This document shows, piece after piece, positions 1-4,907 of a DNA stretch of 6,607 nucleotides. This DNA is from Bacillota bacterium (GTDB lineage Bacteria > Bacillota > Clostridia > Clostridiales > Clostridiaceae): assembly GCA_023427705.1 (NCBI GenBank), contig JAEZAL010000268.1, positions 1 to 6,607 on the forward strand, in the 5' to 3' direction. The translations under genes and the position numbers were made by a program. The notes under the pieces were generated by a model. It searched no databases. It saw only the letters and a program-made list of their open reading frames with translations, and was not told the DNA's origin. The first letter of the stretch is position 1. Each line of letters opens with the position of its first letter.

Positions 1-1495
1 TAAATACTTTTATTGCATCTTTAGGAGTCTTGAAGTATTCTATTGAATCTTCTCCAGCCTTCACTTCTGTATAGTTATTTGCATAAAGGAATAAATCTAC
101 TTCATATCCTTTAACAATTTCTTTATATGGTGCAACTGGCATAACTAATCTAGCATTGATTTTATCCGGGTTCATAAATATACTTCTATCTATTTCTTTA
201 AATGCATATCCTTGATCTAAATCATCTAATCTTACAAAAGCACCTATTTCAGTACCATAACCATAGATTTTTCCATCTACTTCTTTAAATGTTCCCATAT
301 CATCAAATATAATTGTCATATTACTAATATAGTCTTCACTTAATGCTCTAAATGCTTCTAAACTCTCTGACTTACCAGCACCACTATCACCCATAATTAC
401 TACATTAGCAGCTTTTCCATCTTTAAGCTCTATATTAACCATAGCTCCATGAATTGGTAAATATCCTCTTTTAATCATTACTAAGTTATGAAGTGTTAAT
501 GTCATCTTCTTCATATATCCAAAGTAATCTATTTCTTCTGAATGATTTACGTATCCTACCATAATATCATTTTCTTTATCATCATAGAAAACAGTTTTCT
601 TTTTACCAGTATTGTCATTAGCACCAAATACATATACTAAATCTGGTTTCTTGCCTCTATACTCTTCTACTCTAGCCATTTCAAATAAGTTACATAGTGT
701 TATTCCATGTTGCATATAATCCCTATGGAAATATATAAAGGCTATTAATTCACCAACCTTTGCAGGATAACAGAACCAGTGTTCTTTATTTAAATATGCA
801 TTAAATATTGGATTAGTATCTACTTCTGTAAACATTCCACTTCTTGTGTTCTTCTTAGGATATGTTATAAATGGTGTTTCTAATAATATACTATCTATAA
901 ATTCAATATCCTCTAAAGCTTCATAGCCTTTTGGTAATGGCCATAGTACTTTATTAAGTATAATAGATGCATTACCTCCAACTGGAATTTGTCTAAATAC
1001 ATTTGGTCTATATCCCAATACATTTTTTTCAATCTTTCTATATAATTTTAATATTAAATTAGATAAAGAAGAGTTTGCTTGCGTAAAGGAAACTGCTGAT
1101 AATCCATCTTTTAATTTATTACTGTGTATTATTGTATATCTCTCTAACCTTCTCCAGAATAAATATAAATCCTCAATTAAAGATATAAATTTATCTTTAT
1201 CTGAAAATAAATCTTTATATTTAGGATTAGTTTCAACTATTTCTTCAACATTCATAACTGTTAAATATTTAAATATCTTAGTTAAATTATTTGTCATTAC
1301 TCGTATATCTTCTGTCTTTAAATTATCTTTTAGATATCTCCAACTTAACGTTACTTTTTTCTTTGATTTTTTTAAATAACTTTCAATTACTTCATTAAAT
1401 CCTTGACTTTCTACTAATGCTTCAAACGTGCTACAATACTTAGCTGTAAAATTAATAATTACTTTATCATTGCTTATTGAAAATTCTTTGCGCAT
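1..1495 (-). CDS. HPr kinase/PEP carboxykinase-superfamily P-loop ATPase (partial, C-terminus missing)
   Basis: The frame is open from an ATG at 1495 to the left window edge, giving 498 codons without a stop; the C-terminus lies outside. The start is well supported: AGAGGGGG sits 7 nt upstream. The nucleotide-binding core is clear: an 'IHGAMV' strand with His349, then a P-loop GDSGAGKSE at residues 369-377, then a hydrophobic strand ending in Asp398-Asp399, followed by 'DGKIYGYGTE'. The HG...GDSGxGKSE...DD order matches HPr kinase/phosphorylase. The DD plus 'DGxxxGxG' also resembles the kinase-2 region of ATP-dependent PEP carboxykinase, but the usual EHxW after the DD is absent. The first ~340 residues match no domain I can name, and no signal peptide or membrane segment is evident. 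From memory, clostridial relatives are often labelled PEP carboxykinase; I infer an ATP- or phosphate-transfer enzyme of unknown substrate rather than a true gluconeogenic PEPCK. It is transcribed from its own promoter downstream of the plsC terminator. Confidence 0.8.
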   Translation of the reverse strand, partial: MRKEFSISNDKVIINFTAKYCSTFEALVESQGFNEVIESYLKKSKKKVTLSWRYLKDNLKTEDIRVMTNNLTKIFKYLTVMNVEEIVETNPKYKDLFSDKDKFISLIEDLYLFWRRLERYTIIHSNKLKDGLSAVSFTQANSSLSNLILKLYRKIEKNVLGYRPNVFRQIPVGGNASIILNKVLWPLPKGYEALEDIEFIDSILLETPFITYPKKNTRSGMFTEVDTNPIFNAYLNKEHWFCYPAKVGELIAFIYFHRDYMQHGITLCNLFEMARVEEYRGKKPDLVYVFGANDNTGKKKTVFYDDKENDIMVGYVNHSEEIDYFGYMKKMTLTLHNLVMIKRGYLPIHGAMVNIELKDGKAANVVIMGDSGAGKSESLEAFRALSEDYISNMTIIFDDMGTFKEVDGKIYGYGTEIGAFVRLDDLDQGYAFKEIDRSIFMNPDKINARLVMPVAPYKEIVKGYEVDLFLYANNYTEVKAGEDSIEYFKTPKDAIKVF

Positions 1496-1561
1496 GGATT
1501 TGCCCCCTCTTTTTTGAAATATACTTCTTTGTAAAATTTCATTTTATGCTTCTTTCCATAT

Positions 1562-1590
1562 ATTATAGCATATATTATGCAAGTTTTAAA
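1562..1590 (-). promoter_or_regulatory. Extended -10 promoter for the HPrK/PEPCK-like gene
   Basis: On the minus strand a perfect TATAAT lies at 1567-1562, preceded by TGC (1570-1568), giving the extended -10 motif TGNTATAAT. A weak -35 (TTTAAA, 1590-1585) sits 17 nt upstream. Predicted transcription starts near 1555, leaving a leader of about 60 nt before the ATG at 1495. It lies between the plsC terminator and the gene, so the gene probably has its own transcript. Confidence 0.6.
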
Positions 1591-1660
1591 ATATCTTTTT
1601 TCATTTTTTATAAAATTTATTACTTTTTTAATATTCCACAATAAAGTAAACGTAATCATA

Positions 1661-1701
1661 AATAAATTAGGAGCTGTTTTTTAAACAGCTCCTAATTTAT
1701 T
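1661..1701 (-). terminator. Intrinsic terminator of plsC
   Basis: A perfect 19-bp inverted repeat (arms 1661-1679 and 1683-1701, loop of 3 nt) begins 4 nt beyond the plsC stop codon. The GC-containing part is AGGAGCTG/CAGCTCCT, flanked by A/T pairs. Read on the minus strand, the descending arm runs into a U-rich ATTTATTTAT stretch. It separates plsC from the promoter of the next minus-strand gene. The plus-strand side has a U-rich tail too, but no gene reads into it from that direction. Confidence 0.8.
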
Positions 1702-1705
1702 TATT

Positions 1706-2413
1706 CTAATTAAGATTTTTTGCTACTACTTCTCTAACTTTTTCCATTAATTGTTTTTCTTCTTCTCTAGTTAAATTATCTGTATATATAGGTTCTGCAA
1801 AAGTTACTGTAATATCTATTGGCTTAAATTTACCGTCAATTTCATAGGCTTTATATGCTCCATCAATTGATACTGGTACAACTGGCGCTTTTGCCATAGT
1901 AGCAAGTTTAAGGCTACCCTTTTTAAATTCTTTAAGCTTTCCATCTTTACTTCTAGTACCTTCTGGAAATATTGCCATACTATATCCATTCTTAATATTC
2001 TCTGCCCCTTGACGAATAACCTTAATTGCTTCTCTAGCATTTTCTCTATCTAATGGAACACAATTATAATTTTTCATCCAATAACCTAATACTGGTGCTT
2101 TAACCATTTCCTTTTTAGCTACAAACCCCATACATTTTCCAACTGAATCAATTAATAAAGGTATATCTAATATACTAGTATGATTTCCTATATAACAACA
2201 TGGTACATCAGGTATATTTTCCTTACCAATAATAGTTACATTCATATTTAAGGTATTATGTATTGTATATCTTGCCCAGTCTTCTCCTACTTTACCACTA
2301 TAATCAATAGCAGCCTTTTCCCCTTTATTTTTTTCTATATACCAACGTTTAACAGCTTTACACTGCATAAATAACATATAAAAGCCATAACTTATAACTT
2401 TATAAAACTTCAT
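1706..2413 (-). CDS. plsC: 1-acyl-sn-glycerol-3-phosphate acyltransferase (PlsC family)
   Basis: This 235-residue protein carries the acyltransferase motifs in order: NHTSILD (residues 77-83, the catalytic HX4D as His78/Asp83), a VPLDRE block (119-124), FPEGTRS (149-155) and APVVPVSIDGAY (176-187). PlsC enzymes transfer an acyl group to lysophosphatidic acid to make phosphatidic acid at the inner face of the membrane. The hydrophobic, aromatic N-terminus (about residues 6-20) fits membrane association, and the length is normal for the family. The ATG at 2413 is chosen over an in-frame GTG at 2422 because AGGGAG (2427-2422) is spaced 8 nt from the ATG and overlaps the GTG. The gene has its own promoter and terminator, so it appears monocistronic. 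Several PlsC-type paralogues can exist in one genome, so the exact acyl preference is open. Confidence 0.93.
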   Translation of the reverse strand: MKFYKVISYGFYMLFMQCKAVKRWYIEKNKGEKAAIDYSGKVGEDWARYTIHNTLNMNVTIIGKENIPDVPCCYIGNHTSILDIPLLIDSVGKCMGFVAKKEMVKAPVLGYWMKNYNCVPLDRENAREAIKVIRQGAENIKNGYSMAIFPEGTRSKDGKLKEFKKGSLKLATMAKAPVVPVSIDGAYKAYEIDGKFKPIDITVTFAEPIYTDNLTREEEKQLMEKVREVVAKNLN

Positions 2414-2449
2414 ATGATACACTCCCTACATTATATTTTGTCTTACTAT

Positions 2450-2478
2450 ATTATAAATGGTAATTTTTCTTTCTTCAA
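2450..2478 (-). promoter_or_regulatory. Sigma-A-type promoter of plsC
   Basis: On the minus strand, TTGAAG (-35, 2478-2473) and a perfect TATAAT (-10, 2455-2450) are separated by exactly 17 nt. Transcription would begin near 2443, about 30 nt upstream of the chosen ATG at 2413. A second TATAAT at 2435-2430 is too close to the ribosome binding site to act as a -10 for this gene. Confidence 0.65.
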
Positions 2479-2501
2479 TTATATTTTTATTATCTTATGT
2501 C

Positions 2502-2507
2502 TATAAT
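2502..2507 (+). promoter_or_regulatory. Possible -10 element for the ComEC-like hydrolase gene
   Basis: A perfect TATAAT on the plus strand lies 39 nt upstream of the ATG at 2547, which would give a leader of roughly 33 nt. No convincing -35 hexamer is found at 16-18 nt spacing, and an upstream TG is one base too far away for an extended -10. In this AT-rich spacer a chance match is possible. Divergent from the plsC promoter. Confidence 0.35.
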
Positions 2508-2546
2508 TAATGTATACAATATTGTTATTCTTATTAAGGAGATTAA

Positions 2547-3419
2547 ATGATTAGAAGATATAAATTAATAAGAAAATTACAAAATATATTTATATTGGCA
2601 TTAGCAATACTTAGCTTTTTCTTATTAAGCCAATTATTAAAAAATAAAACTTACTCAATTAATCCTAATGAAATGAAAGTCCACTTTATTGATGTTGGGC
2701 AAGGAGATGCTATTTTAGTACAAGTTAATGATATAAATTTGCTTATAGATTCAGGCTCAAAAACCGAAAAAAAGAAGTTAGTTGATTATTTAGATTCACT
2801 TTATATACCAGAATTCGATTATATAATTGCAACACATCCCCATGAAGATCATATAGGAAATATGAGTTATATTATTAATAATTATAAAATAATTAATTTT
2901 TATTCTCCTAAGGTTCAAAACAATACATCTGCCTTTGAAAGTATGGCTGAATCATTAGCTAGAAAAAATATTAAAATTAAGATATTAAAAACTAATACTA
3001 CTAGTATAAATCTTGGAGAAAATACCTTGGTTGAAGTTTTATCCCCCAATCTAAATAGCTATGATAATTTAAATAATTATTCACCTGTTATTAAGATTTC
3101 CTATGGTAATACTTCTTTTTTATTTACAGGTGATGCAGAGGAATCTATAGAAAAGGAGTTGATATCTAAATCCTTTAATTTAAAAAGTGATTTACTAAAA
3201 ATAGGTCACCACGGCTCTTCAACTTCAACTAGTAAAATATTTTTAGAAAAAGTAAATCCTAAATTCACAGTAATTTCAGTAGGAAAAGATAATACTTATG
3301 GTCATCCAACCAAAGAAACACTGGAAAAAATTAAAAATACAAAAGTTTTTAGAACAGATTTAGATAGCTCCATTGTAATTATTTCTGATGGAGAATCCTT
3401 AAAATCTTCTTTAAAATGA
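2547..3419 (+). CDS. Membrane-anchored ComEC/Rec2-type metallo-beta-lactamase-fold hydrolase
   Basis: The protein has 290 residues. A short basic N-terminus is followed by one hydrophobic segment (about 12-31), then the metal-hydrolase domain starting 'MKVHFIDVGQGDAI' (43-56). Metal-binding motifs are intact: THPHEDH (96-102, the HxHxDH signature), Asp196 in FTGDAE, and His221-His222 in GHHGSS. Near the C-terminus are YGHP (251-254) and RTD (269-271), typical of the C-terminal hydrolase domain of the DNA-uptake channel protein ComEC. The multi-pass channel domain of ComEC is absent, so this is a stand-alone hydrolase. The basic N-terminus and single anchor suggest that the domain faces outward. 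Nuclease or phosphodiesterase activity is inferred from the family, and the substrate is unknown. The start is well supported: AAGGAG (2536-2541) lies 5 nt before the ATG. The stop codon lies within the terminator hairpin. Confidence 0.88.
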   Translation: MIRRYKLIRKLQNIFILALAILSFFLLSQLLKNKTYSINPNEMKVHFIDVGQGDAILVQVNDINLLIDSGSKTEKKKLVDYLDSLYIPEFDYIIATHPHEDHIGNMSYIINNYKIINFYSPKVQNNTSAFESMAESLARKNIKIKILKTNTTSINLGENTLVEVLSPNLNSYDNLNNYSPVIKISYGNTSFLFTGDAEESIEKELISKSFNLKSDLLKIGHHGSSTSTSKIFLEKVNPKFTVISVGKDNTYGHPTKETLEKIKNTKVFRTDLDSSIVIISDGESLKSSLK

Positions 3420-3455
3420 TAGATGCTCCTAAAAATTTAGGAGCATCTATCATTT
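3414..3455. terminator. Perfect hairpin, likely bidirectional terminator between convergent genes
   Basis: A perfect 20-bp inverted repeat (arms 3414-3433 and 3436-3455, 2-nt AA centre; in practice the closing A-T pairs would open) contains the stop codon of the upstream hydrolase gene. The GC-rich part is GATGCTCCT/AGGAGCATC. U-tracts are short on both sides (UUUAAG on plus, UUUUAAAG on minus), so strength is uncertain. The site lies between two convergent genes, the minus-strand one ending at 3487. A second small AU-only hairpin (arms 3454-3461 and 3465-3472) follows at once. Confidence 0.7.
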
Positions 3456-3486
3456 AAGAATTATATTCTTAAATTAATATATATAT

Positions 3487-4278
3487 CTATTCTCCTACCG
3501 TATTTTCTTGGCTAATTAAAACTTTTTCTGTATTATCATTTTGTTCATTTATAATTTCACCATTTACAGTACCTAAGAACTCTTCTTTTAATTTACTTTT
3601 CTCTTTGTTAGTATCATTTTTTTCTATTTTTTCATCTTCTTTTTTAACATAAGATTTCCAAAGCATATATATATTATATAGATTAGTTACATCTTGTTCA
3701 TTATATAATAAAATTGTTTCAATTTTTTCTTTTGGCATCCTTAATATATAGTCTTTATCCTTTAATACCTTATTAAAGGTTTTAGCAAGGTTTGAGCCAC
3801 TTATTACTTCACCTTCTCTATGGATATTAAAATCTTTCTCTAAATTTTTAAGTCCTATAGAATGCTTCATTTCTTTTTCATACTCTCTTTGAATATCTAT
3901 ATCTTCAAATTCTTTAGAAAAATTAAGGTCTATTCCATATTTTTTAAATAAATAATTAATTACTGTATAATCATTATTCCCAGAAAAGGTGACAATTGCT
4001 TTTTTCCCTTTATTTTTCATCTTTAAAAAATATTTTTTTGCTAATTCTAATATTTGTACAGATTCATATTTATTTTCAATCATATACTGTGTTACAAATA
4101 ATTTCCCATTTTCAAATATACAGGCCCCAAATACTCCTATACATTTTGGCTTTTTATAAACATAATGCTCTAAGTCAAAAAAAATAAGTTCTTCTGGTTG
4201 CCTATTTATATCAGCCGTTTTAAGCATAAATTCTCTATTTACAGAGTCCACCTCTATTATATTCTCTCTAATAATCAC
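3487..4278 (-). CDS. DEDDy-type RNase H-fold exonuclease-like protein (YprB/RNase_H_2-like)
   Basis: This 263-residue protein shows spaced motifs of the DEDD exonuclease fold: FFDLEH (33-38, Asp35 and Glu37), FSGNNDY (98-104, Asp103 as the likely second-motif Asp), a D126/D128 region before 'REYE', the helix 'SIGLKNLEKDFNI' (140-152), and YNEQDV (192-197) fitting the YxxxD third motif with Tyr192/Asp196. This arrangement resembles the YprB-type predicted 3'-5' exonuclease domain; activity and substrate are inferred. The domain ends near residue 210, and the last ~50 residues form a Lys/Glu/Asn-rich, probably disordered tail. No signal peptide is seen. The start is uncertain: an in-frame stop (4297-4299) limits extension; GTG at 4278 has only a weak GAGTGG site 4 nt upstream, and ATG at 4227 (residue 18) is an alternative that keeps every motif. 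A 7-codon leader ORF may precede it. Convergent with the ComEC-like gene. Confidence 0.75.
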   Translation of the reverse strand: MIIRENIIEVDSVNREFMLKTADINRQPEELIFFDLEHYVYKKPKCIGVFGACIFENGKLFVTQYMIENKYESVQILELAKKYFLKMKNKGKKAIVTFSGNNDYTVINYLFKKYGIDLNFSKEFEDIDIQREYEKEMKHSIGLKNLEKDFNIHREGEVISGSNLAKTFNKVLKDKDYILRMPKEKIETILLYNEQDVTNLYNIYMLWKSYVKKEDEKIEKNDTNKEKSKLKEEFLGTVNGEIINEQNDNTEKVLISQENTVGE

Positions 4279-4279
4279 A

Positions 4280-4303
4280 TTACCACTCTTTCTTCCTTAT
4301 CAT
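4280..4303 (-). promoter_or_regulatory. Possible 7-codon leader ORF (MIRKKEW) before the exonuclease-like gene
   Basis: On the minus strand ATG at 4303 opens seven codons and stops with TAA at 4282-4280, one base before the GTG start at 4278. It is preceded by AAAGGTGAT, a better match to the 16S rRNA 3' end than anything in front of the GTG. It could bring ribosomes to the weak GTG by translational coupling. It is in a different frame from the main gene. Being so short, it could arise by chance. Confidence 0.3.
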
Positions 4304-4337
4304 TATCACCTTTAAATCCCTTAATTTATCTTATAAC

Positions 4338-4346
4338 ATTATACCA
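4338..4346 (-). promoter_or_regulatory. Extended -10 promoter for the exonuclease-like gene
   Basis: A perfect TATAAT on the minus strand (4343-4338) is preceded by TGG (4346-4344), giving TGNTATAAT. The -35 position at 17 nt spacing reads TTCTAT and is weak, as often found with extended -10 promoters. Transcription would start near 4331, about 53 nt before the GTG start, so the possible 7-codon leader ORF would lie on the transcript. Confidence 0.5.
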
Positions 4347-4492
4347 CCTTTTATATGAATATAGAATAAATTTCTATTCCTATTTAGTCATATAAAAGTA
4401 TATTATACTATTAAACCACCTTATATTATATAATATTATGTAATCTTTATTATGTTCATAAAAAATATTAAAGTAAATTTATTTATATATCT

Positions 4493-4521
4493 TTGACTAT
4501 TGTTTAGCATTTTGATATTAT
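4493..4521 (+). promoter_or_regulatory. Sigma-A-type promoter for the Cys-rich membrane protein gene
   Basis: TTGACT (-35, 4493-4498) and TATTAT (-10, 4516-4521) each match the consensus at five of six positions and are separated by exactly 17 nt. The predicted start is near 4528, which places the Fur box from about +1 onwards. The leader to the ATG at 4654 would be about 125 nt. Confidence 0.6.
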
Positions 4522-4528
4522 TACATTG

Positions 4529-4543
4529 TGATAATGATTTTCA
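4529..4543 (+). promoter_or_regulatory. Fur box (iron-responsive operator)
   Basis: TGATAATGATTTTCA matches the 7-1-7 Fur box TGATAATNATTATCA at 14 of the 15 positions, counting the free centre, with one mismatch in the right half. It begins one base after the predicted transcription start of the gene for the Cys-rich membrane protein, where a bound Fur-iron dimer would block RNA polymerase. The downstream product belongs to an iron-transport-associated family, which supports the site independently of the base match. Confidence 0.7.
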
Positions 4544-4653
4544 ATACTAATATTTTATATATTTTTATTAATTACTTATTATCTATTATTCCATATTTTT
4601 TAAACTTTTCTATCATACCTTAAATGCAATATTATAACAAAGAAGGTGTTCTC

Positions 4654-4812
4654 ATGGAAATATTAATAACTGCAATAATCGTTTCTTTAGCTGCATATAT
4701 CCTTTTTAAAACTTTTAGTAAATCTTCCAAAGGTAGCTGCAGCTGTGGAAGTTGTTCAGATAATTGCCCAATGTCTAAAAATAAATCAAATATACTAAAG
4801 CTAAAAAAATAA
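4654..4812 (+). CDS. FeoB-associated Cys-rich membrane protein
   Basis: This is a 52-residue protein with one N-terminal membrane segment (about residues 3-19), a short basic/serine linker, a cysteine cluster CSCGSCSDNC (Cys29, 31, 34, 38), and a lysine-rich C-terminus. That layout is the hallmark of the small proteins usually encoded next to feoB, the ferrous iron transporter; a role in iron delivery or FeoB function is inferred and the exact mechanism is not established. The ATG at 4654 is chosen because AGAAGGTG (4641-4648) precedes it by 5 nt. An in-frame ATG at 4624 would add ten non-conserved-looking residues ahead of the membrane segment and has no ribosome binding site. No feoA or feoB lies on either side here. 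A Fur box sits at its promoter, and a terminator follows the stop at once. Predicted to be expressed when iron is scarce. Confidence 0.85.
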   Translation: MEILITAIIVSLAAYILFKTFSKSSKGSCSCGSCSDNCPMSKNKSNILKLKK

Positions 4813-4845
4813 AATTTAGAGTTGGCTTAAAACAACTCTAAATTT
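4812..4845. terminator. Bidirectional terminator between the Cys-rich protein gene and argS
   Basis: A perfect 13-bp inverted repeat (arms 4812-4824 and 4833-4845, 8-nt loop) has the core AGAGTTG/CAACTCT. On the minus strand it is followed by TTTTATTTTTTT, a strong U-tract for ending the argS transcript about 60 nt after its stop codon. On the plus strand the tail is ATTTCATTTT, adequate for the small gene, whose stop codon it abuts. It lies between two convergent genes. Confidence 0.82.
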
Positions 4846-4907
4846 CATTTTAACTTCTATAATAAGTCTAATCTATATTTAACAAGCTAATAATATAAAT
4901 CTCTATA

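Larger units (their letters stand above)
4281..4653. other. Divergent intergenic region, 373 bp, no gene beyond a possible leader ORF
   Basis: This extremely AT-rich stretch separates the exonuclease-like gene (minus) from the small Cys-rich membrane protein (plus). It contains an extended -10 promoter on the minus strand, a -35/-10 pair plus Fur box on the plus strand, and a predicted plus-strand leader of about 125 nt (4528-4653). I find no stable GC-containing hairpin, riboswitch-like conservation, tRNA or credible longer coding frame. The octamer ACCACCTT occurs twice (4343-4350 and 4415-4422), without evident function. Confidence 0.6.

Noticed and set aside
1474..1659. 61-codon minus-strand frame overlapping the start of the HPrK/PEPCK-like gene
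   Set aside because: It covers that gene's promoter and leader and overlaps its first codons in another frame. The composition is Lys/Phe/Ile/Tyr-rich as expected of AT-rich non-coding DNA, with no ribosome binding site.
1816..2040. 74-codon minus-strand frame inside plsC
   Set aside because: It lies wholly within plsC on the same strand in another frame. plsC is secured by its conserved motifs.
2414..2422. GTG at 2422 as plsC start
   Set aside because: It overlaps the AGGGAG ribosome binding site, which is spaced correctly for the ATG at 2413.
4276..4303. Frameshift joining the ATG at 4303 to the exonuclease-like frame
   Set aside because: The short frame adds no recognisable domain sequence, and the protein motifs are complete without it, so there is no sign of a broken gene.
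3996..4395. Two plus-strand frames (3996-4187 and 4198-4395) opposite the exonuclease-like gene
   Set aside because: They are antisense to a gene with recognisable motifs, or run into the AT-rich spacer. The translations are low-complexity hydrophobic strings without ribosome binding sites.
4423..4436. 14-bp A/T-only palindrome in the intergenic region
   Set aside because: It has no GC pair and such palindromes are common by chance in DNA of this composition. It matches no operator I recognise.
4624..4653. Upstream ATG (4624) as start of the Cys-rich membrane protein
   Set aside because: No ribosome binding site precedes it, whereas AGAAGGTG is well spaced before the ATG at 4654, and the shorter form has the usual family layout with the membrane segment at the very N-terminus.
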